64,000 bases of DNA from CAZWSE01 sp964636575. Its GTDB lineage: Bacteria; Pseudomonadota; Alphaproteobacteria; Rhodobacterales; Rhodobacteraceae. Shown piece after piece: positions 15,548-25,960 of this stretch. Both the position numbers and the translations under genes were made by a program. The stretch is taken from assembly GCA_964636575.1 (NCBI GenBank), contig CAZWSE010000002.1, forward strand, positions 1 to 64,000, read 5' to 3'. Every line of letters begins with the position of its first letter. Positions within the stretch are counted from its first letter, which is position 1. The notes under the pieces are model-generated. The model was given only the letters and a program-made list of their open reading frames with translations, was not told where the DNA came from and ran no database searches.

Positions 15548-17473
15548 ATGCTGCGCACCATTTCTACTGTCATGTTCCTGCTGTTCAGCGGGATGATCGC
15601 GGCAGCACAAGACCTTCAACCTTTGTTGCAATCCCAAGCGGATGAGATCGCCAAGCCGTCCCGCAAGTCTGTTGGCACCGTATTGGATGCGCTTGTAAGC
15701 TCTGGCTTGCCGCAAGTTCCTGTGTTTCTGGAAGAGTGGTCGGGAAAGAATGTTTGGCAGCGCGCTGATGGTGCGTTTTTCATTGCCACTGCTGATGGCG
15801 ATACGCTTGAACTGCGTGACATCGACACCGATGAAGCCTCGACTGCCCCGAAGTCCGAATTCAAACAGCTTAAACCCAATGGTGGCGTGCGCCGTTTGAT
15901 TGGCACTGCCCTTGTGCAGTTTCAACTGACCGATCCTGATTTGACCCGCCGTGAGACGGCTGTTGCCTCTATTGCCCGTCGTCCTGATGCGTCGCAGCTT
16001 GCGCCTTTGCTGGCTTCGGTTGATGCCGAACCTGACGCGAGTTTGAAGGCCCGCAAAATCCAGCTTGCCAATTTTCTGTCTGCCCGTTTCGCGGATACCT
16101 CTGCGGACCGTATTGCTGCCATTGAAAGCCTGTCTTCGGACACGTCCGTTGAGGCCCGCGCGGTGCTGAACCAAATTCTGACGGTGCGCGAGGGCGTCGC
16201 CGACACCCTGCCCGACACCAACATTGCCCGCGTCTTTGACCCGATGGACGCCCCTGAGGCTTACTATGCAAAGCTGGTTGAGGCTGAACTGGCCGCCCCT
16301 TTGCAATCTGCCGGTGATATCCGTCAAGCGTTAGAGGCCAACATCGAAGGCGGCAAAATTGGTGGTGTGCCGGTGGCGCGTATGAATGACCCGGCGGCGC
16401 GGTTGGAGGCTTACGCGCAACTCGCCCAAGCCGATCTGGTTCCGCAACTGGTGACAGAAGATGTGCGAAACGCCGCCCTGTCATCCCATGCGTTCTTTGA
16501 GGAATATAAAGAGCCGAACGCGGACATTACCGATGCTGCCACCCTTGCCCTGTCGTCCGTTGAGACCCGCGTTGCCACGGCACAAGCGGTTGATTTGACC
16601 TTGGATGCGCTATCCCTGACGTCGATCTTCTTTCTGGCCGCGATCGGGCTTGCGATTACCTTCGGGGTCATGGGCGTCATCAACATGGCCCACGGCGAGT
16701 TTATCATGATGGGGGCTTATACCGGCTACGTGGTGCAGCTGTTCGTGCCCAGCTATACCTTGTCGATCTTTCTGGCCCTGCCCTTGGCTTTTGCCGTTAC
16801 CTTCGCCGCAGGGGTTGCAATGGAACGCTTGGTCATCCGGCGGCTTTACCATCGTCCGCTGGAGACACTGCTTGCTACATTTGGCATATCAATCGCCCTG
16901 CAACAGATCGCCAAGAACATCTTTGGCACCCAAGCCCGCCCGTTGACCTCACCCGATTGGCTTGCCGGCGCGTGGGTGCTGAACGACGTGATCCAGATCA
17001 GCTATATCCGCATCGCCATCTTCATTCTGGCGCTGCTGTTTTTGGGGTTGATCTTGTACATCCTCAAACGCACGCGGCTGGGGCTTGAGGTGCGCGCAGT
17101 GACCCAAAACCCTGGCATGGCGTCGTCCATGGGGATCAACCCTGACCGCATCAACATGCTGACCTTTGGGCTTGGGTCGGGGATTGCGGGCATCGCGGGT
17201 GTGGCGATTGGGCTTTATGCCAAGGTGACGTCTGAGATGGGGTCCGACTACATCGTGCAGAGCTTCATGACCGTTGTTGTGGGCGGTGTTGGCAATGTCT
17301 GGGGCACCCTTGCGGGCGCGACCTTGATCGGCTTTGGCCAAAAGGGGATTGAATGGTTGAACCCGTCGAACACATTGGCGGCGCAGACCTATATGATCTT
17401 GTTTGTCATTTTGTTCATTCAGTTCCGGCCAAAGGGTATCGTCGCCCTTAAAGGCCGCGCGGCGGGGGATTGA
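15548..17473 (+). CDS. urtB: Urea ABC transporter permease UrtB, with long periplasmic N-terminal extension
   Basis: 641 residues. A signal peptide (residues 1-21, ending IAAAQ) is followed by about 320 hydrophilic, helix-rich residues, then a LIV-type permease domain from about 355 (ITFGVMGVINMAHGEFIM is the family signature). UrtB proteins of proteobacteria commonly carry such an extension, unlike LivH (about 300 residues). It pairs with UrtC to form the membrane channel. The urtC start follows 3 bp after the stop. Confidence 0.92.
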   Translation: MLRTISTVMFLLFSGMIAAAQDLQPLLQSQADEIAKPSRKSVGTVLDALVSSGLPQVPVFLEEWSGKNVWQRADGAFFIATADGDTLELRDIDTDEASTAPKSEFKQLKPNGGVRRLIGTALVQFQLTDPDLTRRETAVASIARRPDASQLAPLLASVDAEPDASLKARKIQLANFLSARFADTSADRIAAIESLSSDTSVEARAVLNQILTVREGVADTLPDTNIARVFDPMDAPEAYYAKLVEAELAAPLQSAGDIRQALEANIEGGKIGGVPVARMNDPAARLEAYAQLAQADLVPQLVTEDVRNAALSSHAFFEEYKEPNADITDAATLALSSVETRVATAQAVDLTLDALSLTSIFFLAAIGLAITFGVMGVINMAHGEFIMMGAYTGYVVQLFVPSYTLSIFLALPLAFAVTFAAGVAMERLVIRRLYHRPLETLLATFGISIALQQIAKNIFGTQARPLTSPDWLAGAWVLNDVIQISYIRIAIFILALLFLGLILYILKRTRLGLEVRAVTQNPGMASSMGINPDRINMLTFGLGSGIAGIAGVAIGLYAKVTSEMGSDYIVQSFMTVVVGGVGNVWGTLAGATLIGFGQKGIEWLNPSNTLAAQTYMILFVILFIQFRPKGIVALKGRAAGD

Positions 17474-17475
17474 GC

Positions 17476-18651
17476 ATGGAGCGTACGTTCATCGCCCGCA
17501 ACCCTTCGGTTCTGTGGTTTTTGTTGGCGCTTTCTGCCTTCACGGTCATCGTTACATTGATGAGCGAAGCTGCGGGTACGGCGCTGATTTCGACCTCGTT
17601 TCTGAAGACGCTTGGTAAGACGCTGTGTCTTTGCTTGGTGGCCGTCGCGATGGATGTGGTTTGGGGGTATTGCGGTATTCTGAGCCTTGGTCATTTCGCG
17701 TTTTTCGGTATCGGCGGCTATGCTATTGGCATGTGGTTGATGTATGCGCGCACCGAAGGGATCGTGGCGACGTCGCTTTCAAACAGCGCCCTGCCCCCGA
17801 CCCCCGACGAGATTACGGATGCGATTGGAACCCAGATCTTTGGCGTGGTGGGCAGTAATGAGTTTCCCTTGATCTGGGCTTTTTCCCATTCCCTGACCTT
17901 GCAACTGATTGCCGTGGTTCTGGTGCCAGGGCTGCTGGCACTGGTCTTTGGGTGGCTCGCCTTTCGGAGCCGCGTGACGGGCGTCTATCTGTCCATCCTG
18001 ACCCAAGCGATGACTTTGGCGCTGTCGCTGTACTTTTTCCAGAACGACACCGGCCTGCGCGGCAACAACGGGTTGTCGGGGTTGCAGAATATTCCCGGGC
18101 TTGAGGCCGTATCGCAGGCTGATTTGTCGTTGTGGTTCTTCTGGGCGTCGGCTGTGGCCTTGGGCGCTGGGTATGTTCTGTTTGCCTGGGTTGTTTCTGG
18201 CAAGCTTGGGTCTGTTATTCGCGCCATCCGAGACGATGAAACGCGGGTGCGGTTTTTGGGCTACCATGTGGAAAGCTACAAGCTGTTTGTCTTCACCCTG
18301 ACGGCCATGGTCGCGGGCATCGCGGGTGCGCTGTATTACCCCCAAGCCGGCATCATCAACCCTGCCGAAATCGCGCCAATCGCGTCGATCTATCTGGCGG
18401 TATGGGTCGCTATTGGCGGACGCGGGCGGCTATACGGCGCGGTTATCGGGGCAGCCGTGGTGTCACTGATGTCATCGTGGTTCACAGGGGGCGGTGCGCC
18501 GGACATCAACCTTGGTTTTTATGTGATCAAGTGGACTGACTGGTGGTTGGTATTGCTCGGCCTGACCTTTGTAGCAGTCACGCTGTTCTTCCCCAAAGGC
18601 ATCGGCGGTTTGTTTGATCTGCTGTCCCGCGACAAGGAGGCCAAGTCATGA
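17476..18651 (+). CDS. urtC: Urea ABC transporter permease UrtC
   Basis: 391 residues of LivM-type permease with about ten membrane spans; DVVWGYCGILSLGHFAFFGIG near 57 is the conserved signature. The ATG at 17476 was chosen over a TTG at 17470 because GGGGGAT lies at proper spacing before it. Overlaps urtD by 4 bp. Confidence 0.92.
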   Translation: MERTFIARNPSVLWFLLALSAFTVIVTLMSEAAGTALISTSFLKTLGKTLCLCLVAVAMDVVWGYCGILSLGHFAFFGIGGYAIGMWLMYARTEGIVATSLSNSALPPTPDEITDAIGTQIFGVVGSNEFPLIWAFSHSLTLQLIAVVLVPGLLALVFGWLAFRSRVTGVYLSILTQAMTLALSLYFFQNDTGLRGNNGLSGLQNIPGLEAVSQADLSLWFFWASAVALGAGYVLFAWVVSGKLGSVIRAIRDDETRVRFLGYHVESYKLFVFTLTAMVAGIAGALYYPQAGIINPAEIAPIASIYLAVWVAIGGRGRLYGAVIGAAVVSLMSSWFTGGGAPDINLGFYVIKWTDWWLVLLGLTFVAVTLFFPKGIGGLFDLLSRDKEAKS

Positions 18652-19388
18652 ACACCCTGCTTGAAGTGTCGGGCGTCAGTGTCAGCTTTGACGGGTTCAA
18701 GGCGATCAACAACTTGTCTATTCAGATTGGCGCGACCGAGTTGCGCGCTGTCATTGGCCCCAATGGTGCGGGCAAGACGACGTTCATGGATATCGTGACC
18801 GGCAAGACCAAGCCCGATGAAGGCTATGTCATCTGGGGCGATAAATCGGTGTCCTTATTGGGTATGAACGAAAGCCAGATCGCGCAGGCTGGTATTGGTC
18901 GTAAGTTTCAAAAGCCGACCGTGTTTGAGGCACAAACCGTACGCGAGAACATTGTTATGGCGCTGAAAAACCCGCGTCGTCCGGTTGATTTGCTGTTCGG
19001 TCGCAAAGCGTCAGATACTGAGGACCGTACCCGTGAGATCAGCGATGAGATCGGTTTGACCGATGCTTTGGATCAAACCGCAGGCGCGTTGAGCCATGGT
19101 CAAAAGCAATGGTTGGAGATCGGGATGCTATTGGCCCAAGACCCCAAGCTGTTGCTGGTGGATGAGCCTGCTGCGGGCATGTCCCCGTCCGAGCGTGAGC
19201 ACACGACCGCCCTTTTGACACGTGCTGCCAAGACCCGTGCTGTCGTCGTTGTCGAACACGATATGGAGTTCGTGCGCCGGTTGGATTGTAAGGTCACGGT
19301 GTTGCACCAAGGGTCGGTTCTGGCCGAAGGCACGCTGGATCATGTCACACAAAATAAGGATGTCGTTGATGTCTATCTGGGGCGGTAA
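18648..19388 (+). CDS. urtD: Urea ABC transporter ATPase UrtD
   Basis: 246 residues. Walker A GPNGAGKTTF, signature LSHGQKQWLE (H instead of the usual G at the third position, common in LivG/UrtD) and Walker B LLLVDEPAAGMS. Powers urea import together with UrtE. Separated from urtE by 3 bp. Confidence 0.93.
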   Translation: MNTLLEVSGVSVSFDGFKAINNLSIQIGATELRAVIGPNGAGKTTFMDIVTGKTKPDEGYVIWGDKSVSLLGMNESQIAQAGIGRKFQKPTVFEAQTVRENIVMALKNPRRPVDLLFGRKASDTEDRTREISDEIGLTDALDQTAGALSHGQKQWLEIGMLLAQDPKLLLVDEPAAGMSPSEREHTTALLTRAAKTRAVVVVEHDMEFVRRLDCKVTVLHQGSVLAEGTLDHVTQNKDVVDVYLGR

Positions 19389-19391
19389 ACC

Positions 19392-20087
19392 ATGCTGAGC
19401 GTTGAGGGTCTGACCCTGAAATACGGGCAAAGCCAGATCTTGAACGGGATTGATCTTGAGGCCAACGTGGGCGAGGTCAGTGTTATTATGGGCACCAATG
19501 GCGTTGGCAAAACCAGCCTGTTGAAAGCTATCGCTGGTCGTCATCCTTTTGCGGATGGGGGGATCACGTTGGATGGCAGCCCGCTGGGTCATGTGAGCGC
19601 CTTTGATGCCGCGAAGGCGGGTATCGCCTATGTTCCCCAAGGCCGCGAAGTTTTTCCGCTGATGACAGTTGTTGAAAATCTTGAAACGGGCTTTGCTTGT
19701 TTGGGTAAGGCCGACCATCAAATCCCTGATGAAATCTATGAGTTGTTCCCCGTGCTGCATGATATGGCCCACCGTCGTGGTGGTGATCTGTCGGGCGGGC
19801 AACAACAGCAGCTTGCCATTGCGCGGGCTTTGATTACGCGCCCCAAAGTGTTGCTGCTGGATGAGCCGACCGAGGGCATTCAGCCCAACATCATTCAACA
19901 GATCGGTGAGGTTATCCGCACCCTATGCGCACGCGGTACAATGGCGATTGTGCTGGTCGAGCAGTACTTCGACTTTGCCTATGACCTTGGTGATGCCTTT
20001 ACGGTGATGGAACGCGGCGCTGTGTCGTTTCAAAAGCGGTCCGATGATCTGACACGCGATGCGCTGTACCAGCAGGTTCTGGTTTAA
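19392..20087 (+). CDS. urtE: Urea ABC transporter ATPase UrtE
   Basis: 231 residues. Walker [11 protein letters not shown], signature [12 protein letters not shown] and Walker [14 protein letters not shown], which is the UrtE-type continuation. It is the last gene of the importer operon. Its stop overlaps the stop of ureG (opposite strand) by 4 bp, so transport and urease operons meet with no terminator space between them. Confidence 0.93.
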   Translation: MLSVEGLTLKYGQSQILNGIDLEANVGEVSVIMGTNGVGKTSLLKAIAGRHPFADGGITLDGSPLGHVSAFDAAKAGIAYVPQGREVFPLMTVVENLETGFACLGKADHQIPDEIYELFPVLHDMAHRRGGDLSGGQQQQLAIARALITRPKVLLLDEPTEGIQPNIIQQIGEVIRTLCARGTMAIVLVEQYFDFAYDLGDAFTVMERGAVSFQKRSDDLTRDALYQQVLV

Positions 20088-20710
20088 GCCGCTGGCAGTT
20101 CGATCCCGCCGATTTCTGCAAGCAGGTCGAGCACTTGTTCCGCCCCTTCGTCGTTGCGCAGGCTTGTGAACACGAAAGGCTTGCCCGCCCGCATGCGCGT
20201 GGCGTCACGGTCCATGACCTCAAGCGACGCGCCCACGTGCGGTGCTAGGTCCGTTTTGTTGATGACCAGAATGTTGGACTTGGTGATTGCTGGCCCACCC
20301 TTGCGCGGGATTTCCTCGCCCGCGGCCACGTCGATCACATAGACCGTCACATCTGCCAATTCAGGGCTGAAGGTGGCCGACAAATTATCCCCGCCGCTTT
20401 CGATCAACACCACATCAAGATCGGCGTGGCGTTCGCGCATCTGGGCAATGGCCGCCAGATTGATCGATGCGTCCTCACGGATTGCCGTGTGCGGACAGCC
20501 CCCCGTTTCGACCCCGATCACGCGGTCTTGTGGCAGGATTTGCATACGCATCAGCGCTTCGGCATCTTCTTGGGTGTAGATGTCGTTGGTGATTACCCCG
20601 ATGGAGATTTTCGGGTGCATCAGCTTTGCCAGCTTGGCGGTCAGTGTTGTTTTCCCTGCCCCGACAGGTCCGCCGATCCCGATGCGAAGTGGTCCGTTTT
20701 GCGATGGCAT
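20084..20710 (-). CDS. ureG: Urease accessory GTPase UreG
   Basis: 208 residues. P-loop [11 protein letters not shown], then the invariant UreG segment [14 protein letters not shown] and the CPH metal motif in [13 protein letters not shown]. It hydrolyses GTP to drive nickel insertion into the UreABC apoenzyme with UreD, UreF and UreE. Last gene of the ureDABCEFG operon, 11 bp after ureF. Confidence 0.96.
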   Translation of the reverse strand: MPSQNGPLRIGIGGPVGAGKTTLTAKLAKLMHPKISIGVITNDIYTQEDAEALMRMQILPQDRVIGVETGGCPHTAIREDASINLAAIAQMRERHADLDVVLIESGGDNLSATFSPELADVTVYVIDVAAGEEIPRKGGPAITKSNILVINKTDLAPHVGASLEVMDRDATRMRAGKPFVFTSLRNDEGAEQVLDLLAEIGGIELPAA

Positions 20711-20721
20711 GGGCTGTCCTT

Positions 20722-21360
20722 TTACGTTCGAAAGATGCGGGAATACTGGGTTTCATGGCGCATGGATGCGATGTCGGACATCCATGTGTTGCTGTAGGCA
20801 TCGTCTAGCGTGGCCCCTACAACGGTGCGGGCTTTGGCGATGCAGATGGGTTGCAATGCCATTTGCACCTTTTGCCCGTCAAGCTGCCCCAAGGGGACCG
20901 CGCGCAAGGCCGCCGCGCAAAGGTTTGCGACGAAGGCTTGAAGGTAAAGCGCGGTTGTTTGCTCAACATCCAAGCCCATCCGCTGGGCCACATGTCCGAC
21001 TGCGACTGCATAGGTTAAGTGCGGCAGATGAAGGCCCCAGACCCCGTTGACCGTGTCGCAAAAGGCGGCCCCTTGCAGGTCTGCTTCCATCAGCCGCTCG
21101 GAGGAGGCCGCAAAAGCGCGGACCTGTGCGTCGAGCATATCGAGCGCTTCCTGCTTTGCCGAAAACGCCGCGTTTAAGAACACTGCATCTGCGTGGGCAC
21201 TGCCGATTTCGACAAGGTCGGTTATCCAAGCTTCAAGACTTTGAGCGTCTTTGATGACGCCTGCCTCAACCGCCGCTTCAAGCCCGTGCGAATATGCAAA
21301 GGCCCCCACCGGAAAGGCGGGCGACATGAGCTGCGTCAGGGTCAGCAGATCAGTGGTCAT
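20722..21360 (-). CDS. ureF: Urease accessory protein UreF
   Basis: 212 residues from the ATG at 21360, chosen over one 39 bp upstream because [21 protein letters not shown] is the typical UreF opening. All-helical protein that bridges UreD and UreG in the nickel-insertion complex. Overlaps the end of ureE by 11 bp. Ends with the conserved arginine-rich tail ([14 protein letters not shown]: [14 protein letters not shown]). Confidence 0.93.
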   Translation of the reverse strand: MTTDLLTLTQLMSPAFPVGAFAYSHGLEAAVEAGVIKDAQSLEAWITDLVEIGSAHADAVFLNAAFSAKQEALDMLDAQVRAFAASSERLMEADLQGAAFCDTVNGVWGLHLPHLTYAVAVGHVAQRMGLDVEQTTALYLQAFVANLCAAALRAVPLGQLDGQKVQMALQPICIAKARTVVGATLDDAYSNTWMSDIASMRHETQYSRIFRT

Positions 21361-21817
21361 GCGCCGTGGCACCATGCGCGTGCGAATGGGTGCGGCCATG
21401 CCCGTAAGCGCCGCCTTCGGGGGTGAAGGGTTCCACCACTTGCGTCACTGTAGCCCCGAGGTGTTCGAGCATATGGCCGATCACTGGATCATCTTGAATG
21501 ACCAAACGGTCCTTTTCGATCTGGCATGGCGTGTGGCGATTGCCGATGTGCCAGGCCAGTTGCACCAGATCGCCAGTGACTTGTAGGAGCGTTTCTTTGG
21601 CGGCGATGATCTCAACGGTACGGCCATCTTCCAAGGCGAAGGCGTCCCCCTGATCCAGCGAAGTCGTCTGCGCCAGATCGACCAACAGGCTTTGCTGCCC
21701 TGCGGTTTTGATGACTTGCCGGCGCAAGAACCGTTCGTCATAGGTCAGCACGCATGTGTCTGCTGCGCTGTCCCATGTGCCCGCTTTCAAAACGGTATGT
21801 GTGTTTAAATCGGCCAT
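21350..21817 (-). CDS. ureE: Urease accessory nickel chaperone UreE
   Basis: 155 residues from the ATG at 21817, which overlaps the ureC stop (TGATG). The peptide-binding domain is followed by the metal-binding domain (GHMLEHLGATV) and a His-rich tail, [17 protein letters not shown], with 5 histidines in 15 residues for nickel storage. A longer in-frame opening on this strand reaches 22219 but is the shadow of ureC and was discarded. Confidence 0.93.
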   Translation of the reverse strand: MADLNTHTVLKAGTWDSAADTCVLTYDERFLRRQVIKTAGQQSLLVDLAQTTSLDQGDAFALEDGRTVEIIAAKETLLQVTGDLVQLAWHIGNRHTPCQIEKDRLVIQDDPVIGHMLEHLGATVTQVVEPFTPEGGAYGHGRTHSHAHGATAHDH

Positions 21818-23556
21818 CAGAACAGGAAGTACCGTTGTGCCATTGGCAGCTCGGTCGCGGGTTCGCAGGTGAGCAATTCGCCGTCTGCGCGGACTTCGTA
21901 GGTTTCGGGGTTCACTTCCATGTGCGGGGTCGCTGTGTTCAAGATCAGATCCTTTTTGCCGATGTTGCGGGTGTTGTCGACGGCGATGGTTTGCTTGGAC
22001 AGACCAAGGCTTTCGCCGATCCCATTCGCCTGTGCTGCCTCTGACACGAAGCACACGGCGGACTGTTCCACTGCGCGGCCATAGGCGCCGAACATGGGGC
22101 GTGAATAGACCGGTTGCGGCGTCGGGATAGAGGCGTTCGGATCGCCCATCTGCGCGCAAACGATTGTGCCTGCCATCAAAACCATTTCCGGTTTTACCCC
22201 GAAGAACGCAGGGTTCCACAGAACCAGATCGGCGCGTTTGCCTTCGGCGATGCTGCCGATTTCATGGCTGATCCCATGGGCGATGGCGGGGTTGATCGTG
22301 TACTTGGCGATGTAGCGGCGCACGCGGTAGTTGTCGTTCTCGCCTGTTTCCTCGGGCAAGCGACCGCGTTGCTTTTTCATCTTGTCGGCGGTCTGCCATG
22401 TGCGGATCAAAACCTCGCCTACGCGGCCCATAGCCTGGCTGTCGCTGGCAATGATCGAGAAGGCGCCCATGTCGTGCAGGATGTCTTCTGCGGCGATGGT
22501 TTCGCGCCGGATACGGGATTCCGCGAAGGCCACGTCTTCAGGAATGGATTTGTCGAGATGGTGACAGACCATGAGCATATCCAAATGCTCTTCCAGCGTA
22601 TTGACCGTGTAGGGCCGCGTCGGGTTCGTGGACGACGGCAGCACGTTTTCATTGCCGCAGATCTTGATGATGTCAGGCGCATGCCCGCCGCCTGCGCCCT
22701 CTGTATGGAAGGCGTGGATCGTGCGCCCTTTGAGCGCCGCCACGGTCGTTTCAACGAACCCGCTTTCGTTCAGGGTGTCTGTGTGGATCATCACCTGAAC
22801 GTCCATGTCATCAGCCACAGACAAACAGCAATCAATCGCCGAGGGCGTGGTGCCCCAGTCTTCGTGCAGTTTGAGCGCGCAGGCCCCGCCTTGGACCATT
22901 TCGACCAGAGCATCGGGTTGGCTGGCGTTGCCTTTACCCGCGAACGCAAGGTTCATCGGGAAGGCATCTGCCGCTTGCAGCATCCGGCCGATGTGCCACG
23001 GACCGGGGGTGCATGTGGTGGCAAGCGTGCCGTGGGCCGGACCTGTGCCGCCGCCAAGCATCGTGGTCAGGCCAGAGTGCAGCGCATCTTCGATCTGTTG
23101 CGGGCAGATGAAGTGGATGTGTGAATCGAACCCGCCTGCGGTCAGCACTTTGCCTTCGCCTGCGATGATCTCTGTGCCGGGTCCGATGATGATGGTCACA
23201 CCCGGTTGGGTGTCAGGGTTGCCCGCTTTGCCGATCTTGTGGATGCGTCCGTCTTTCAGGCCAACGTCTGCTTTGTAGATGCCGCTGTGATCTACGATCA
23301 GCGCGTTTGTAATGACGGTATCCACGGCGCCTTGTGCGCGGGTGGCTTGGGATTGGCCCATGCCATCGCGGATCACTTTGCCGCCGCCGAATTTGACTTC
23401 TTCGCCGTAGGACAGCTCATTCGCACCTTCGCCTGCGAGGGCGGTCAAATCCCGTTCGACTTCGATGATGAGATCGGTGTCTGCGAGGCGCAGTTTGTCG
23501 CCCACTGTTGGCCCGAACATCGCGGCGTAATCCGCGCGGCTGATAGAGGTTGCCAT
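21817..23556 (-). CDS. ureC: Urease alpha subunit UreC (catalytic)
   Basis: 579 residues. All nickel-site residues can be read: H146 and H148 (DSHIHF), carbamylated K229 (ALKLHEDWG), H258 (MIHTDT), H284 (AFHTEG) and D372 (ASDSQ), plus flap C331 in VCHHLD. Each is 12 positions after the Klebsiella numbering. Hydrolyses urea to ammonia and carbamate in the cytoplasm. Starts directly after the ureB stop with no gap, so coupled translation and 1:1 subunit supply are likely. Confidence 0.97.
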   Translation of the reverse strand: MATSISRADYAAMFGPTVGDKLRLADTDLIIEVERDLTALAGEGANELSYGEEVKFGGGKVIRDGMGQSQATRAQGAVDTVITNALIVDHSGIYKADVGLKDGRIHKIGKAGNPDTQPGVTIIIGPGTEIIAGEGKVLTAGGFDSHIHFICPQQIEDALHSGLTTMLGGGTGPAHGTLATTCTPGPWHIGRMLQAADAFPMNLAFAGKGNASQPDALVEMVQGGACALKLHEDWGTTPSAIDCCLSVADDMDVQVMIHTDTLNESGFVETTVAALKGRTIHAFHTEGAGGGHAPDIIKICGNENVLPSSTNPTRPYTVNTLEEHLDMLMVCHHLDKSIPEDVAFAESRIRRETIAAEDILHDMGAFSIIASDSQAMGRVGEVLIRTWQTADKMKKQRGRLPEETGENDNYRVRRYIAKYTINPAIAHGISHEIGSIAEGKRADLVLWNPAFFGVKPEMVLMAGTIVCAQMGDPNASIPTPQPVYSRPMFGAYGRAVEQSAVCFVSEAAQANGIGESLGLSKQTIAVDNTRNIGKKDLILNTATPHMEVNPETYEVRADGELLTCEPATELPMAQRYFLF

Positions 23557-23868
23557 CTAGAGATCCCCCATGACTTTTGCGTTAAACCCGAAGATCCGAC
23601 GCGCGCCGGAGAGTTCGATCAGGTTGACCTCTCGCCGTTGTCCCGGCTCAAACCGGACGGCTGTGCCGGGGGCGATATCAAGCCTGCGTCCATAGGCGGC
23701 GTCGCGGTCGAAATCCAGCGCTGCGTTGCTTTCCGCGAAATGGTAGTGGCTGCCCACTTGGACGGGACGGTCGCCTGTGTTGGCAACCATCAGGGTGATC
23801 GCTTCTCTGTCCTTGTTGAGGATCAAATCACCTGCGGCGGGAATGAGTTCTCCGGGGATCATGGGCAT
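23557..23868 (-). CDS. ureB: Urease beta subunit UreB
   Basis: 103 residues, the normal size for a separate beta subunit. MIPGEL near the start and [12 protein letters not shown] are the family signatures. Two in-frame ATGs (residues 1 and 3) are possible starts. Abuts ureC and follows ureA by 6 bp. Confidence 0.96.
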   Translation of the reverse strand: MPMIPGELIPAAGDLILNKDREAITLMVANTGDRPVQVGSHYHFAESNAALDFDRDAAYGRRLDIAPGTAVRFEPGQRREVNLIELSGARRIFGFNAKVMGDL

Positions 23869-23874
23869 GCTCCT

Positions 23875-24177
23875 TCAGCGGATCGGGTTGTGGACGGTCA
23901 CCAGTTTGGTGCCATCGGGAAAGGTTGCTTCGACTTGTACGTCGTGGATCATCTCGGCCACGCCTTCCATGCATTGTGCGCGGGTCACCACATGCGCTCC
24001 CGCTTCCATCATATCCGCCACAGACCGGCCATCCCGCGCCCCTTCGACGACCGCGTCGGTGATCAGCGCAATCGCTTCGGGGTAGTTCAGTTTGACCCCA
24101 CGCCCGAGCCGTTTGCGGGCCACCTCGGCGGCCATTGCGACCAGCAGTTTGTCTTTTTCACGCGGGGTCAGTTGCAC
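23875..24177 (-). CDS. ureA: Urease gamma subunit UreA
   Basis: 100 residues opening [12 protein letters not shown] and containing [10 protein letters not shown], both standard for UreA. Follows ureD by 3 bp. Forms the UreABC trimer unit with the two following genes. Confidence 0.96.
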   Translation of the reverse strand: MQLTPREKDKLLVAMAAEVARKRLGRGVKLNYPEAIALITDAVVEGARDGRSVADMMEAGAHVVTRAQCMEGVAEMIHDVQVEATFPDGTKLVTVHNPIR

Positions 24178-24180
24178 GGG

Positions 24181-25017
24181 TCAAAGTCTCCAGTTTTTGG
24201 GAAGGGCGTTGTGGGTGAGAAGCGTCAGAATGGGCATCAAGATCTTGCGCAGAATGTGGCTGTCTTCGCACAAGAGCCGCACCACGAGGGTTCGATCATT
24301 CACGAGGCTTGCACCGCCTGTGTTTGGCAGAATGCTACGCAGGGTTGGCAGATATGACGCGGCTTGATCGTCCACCAACACGAGGTTGGCCATGGCGCGG
24401 ATACCAGTGCCTGCGACGGCGGAGCGTTCCAGCATCGCGGCGGTGTCCCCTTGCAGATAGATACGATCAAGATAGAGCGGTTTACCCTGCGCGGTGAGGC
24501 AGATGTTATCGCACAGATCGCAGGATTTGAGGGTTTCGCCGGAGGCCGCCCGCCCGAACACCAAAGGCTCAAGCATAATCAAGCGACCGCCTGTTCCGAT
24601 GTCTGCTGTCAGATTTCTGCGCAGGGCACAGCCGTCGAACAAAATGGTTTCCTGTGGCACCCAGAAGAGCTGTGCGTGGTCCGCCACGGTCAATGACGTG
24701 GTGATCTTTCCCGCAGCACCCGCGGTCGCGCGGTAGATGCGTTCGGCCGCTTGGGTGGTGATGCACAGCTGCGTATTGGCGGCGGCAGTGGCTGAGATTT
24801 CAAAGCTGTCCCCGCCTGTGACGCCGCCAGCCGTGTTGACCATGACCGCATCCAAACGCCCAGCGTCGGCGCGCGGAAAAACGACGCGGAACGAGCCTTT
24901 CTGGTGCAACCGATCTAACCCTGTCACGCCGCTTGGCAGCACCTTTGATGCGATGGACGCGCGCCCGACTGCCCGTTGGAACACAGGTTCCGCAACATTT
25001 GGGGCAAGAGAGTTCAT
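24181..25017 (-). CDS. ureD: Urease accessory protein UreD
   Basis: 278 residues from the ATG at 25017; the frame stays open about 190 bp further upstream but without typical UreD sequence. NTAGGVTGGD is the invariant UreD motif and AERIYR-type text (TQAAERIYRAT) follows. Scaffold for nickel delivery with UreF and UreG. First gene of the urease operon, so its promoter must lie in 25018-25159, where only weak -35/-10-like sequences were seen. Confidence 0.94.
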   Translation of the reverse strand: MNSLAPNVAEPVFQRAVGRASIASKVLPSGVTGLDRLHQKGSFRVVFPRADAGRLDAVMVNTAGGVTGGDSFEISATAAANTQLCITTQAAERIYRATAGAAGKITTSLTVADHAQLFWVPQETILFDGCALRRNLTADIGTGGRLIMLEPLVFGRAASGETLKSCDLCDNICLTAQGKPLYLDRIYLQGDTAAMLERSAVAGTGIRAMANLVLVDDQAASYLPTLRSILPNTGGASLVNDRTLVVRLLCEDSHILRKILMPILTLLTHNALPKNWRL

Positions 25018-25159
25018 GGATCGCTTTCTTCGTCTGAGCAGCACGGCGGGTGGCAGGTTCCAAATGCGTAGCAAGGGGTCGAAACAGATGCAAAGCCGAG
25101 ACCTAAAACGCGCGTTGAAAACGACCAATGTCGCGGCTGTTCGCCTAAAAACTAAGCAC

Positions 25160-25912
25160 TTACTGCGCGACATCCCTGTAGCTGTCGCCCAAGCGGATAT
25201 TGTCAAAGCGCATCTGAAACGGGCGTTTGGATGCGGCGCGATAGATACCGGTTTTCAGAACGCATCGGTCCTCAAATCCATCCCAGCGCAAAGGCACCCG
25301 CTGGGTGGTGACAGACCGACCGTTCACCCAAAGCCGCACGTAGCCCTTTTCGCCCATCCGAAAGCTCATGATGATGTCTGTCCATTTGCCTTGCGGCATT
25401 GGACCGGTCCAGAGCCTTTCGTAGGCGTCGTCACTGCTGCGTGCGATCAGCGAAAACCGATCCCCTGTTTCGAGGTTCAAAGACAAGGGCGGCGGCAGTT
25501 GTGATCCGGTTTGATGGCATTGCATGAAGAGATGCCATGCGCCGTCTTCCACGATGCCTATGGGACGCACGCGCATCCCTAGAAACCACGTTCGGTTGAA
25601 GTTGATGCCGCTGTAGATGCGCAGTTCAGAACGGTCCTTGGCAGATGCGGTCGGCGTGGGGCTGGCGTTCAGTTCCAGCACCTTTGATCCTGCTGAGGCA
25701 TCCCTGACGATCTTGGCGCGCGTGCCTCCGCCTTCGCGTCGGATTGGGAAGACCCGTTTGTCTTCGCGCAGGCCTTTGGCGGTCAGCTTGGCGGGGTCCA
25801 TTTCAAGGCTGTAGTAAGTGTCGGCGCTTGCTTCGCCTGTCAGGGCGATCAACGCCGCGAAAACCGCGATCAATCTTAAAGTACCGGCCAGCCAAGGTTT
25901 CGATCTGCGCAT
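25160..25912 (-). CDS. Secreted polysaccharide lyase-like protein (jelly-roll, heparin lyase I-like family)
   Basis: 250 residues from the ATG at 25912. Signal peptide TLRLIAVFAALIALTGEASA followed by DTYYS. The body has the beta-jelly-roll pattern of the Polysacc_lyase family: SELRIYSGINFNRTWFLGMRV, WHLFMQCHQTG, and KWTDIIMSFRMGEKGYVRLWVNG. These proteins cleave or bind uronate-rich polysaccharides. It follows hpaH by 48 bp and may ride on the hpa transcript, but nothing in that pathway needs it. Catalytic residues cannot be assigned by eye, so it may be a binding protein. Confidence 0.7.
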   Translation of the reverse strand: MRRSKPWLAGTLRLIAVFAALIALTGEASADTYYSLEMDPAKLTAKGLREDKRVFPIRREGGGTRAKIVRDASAGSKVLELNASPTPTASAKDRSELRIYSGINFNRTWFLGMRVRPIGIVEDGAWHLFMQCHQTGSQLPPPLSLNLETGDRFSLIARSSDDAYERLWTGPMPQGKWTDIIMSFRMGEKGYVRLWVNGRSVTTQRVPLRWDGFEDRCVLKTGIYRAASKRPFQMRFDNIRLGDSYRDVAQ

Positions 25913-25960
25913 TGTGTGATCCGTCTGAGCGATAGGTTCATAGCACCCTGCGCGCAAACA

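Noticed and set aside
23206..24357. 383-codon plus-strand frame across ureA, ureB and the start of ureC
   Set aside because: Three genuine urease genes cover it in the other direction; no domain in the translation.
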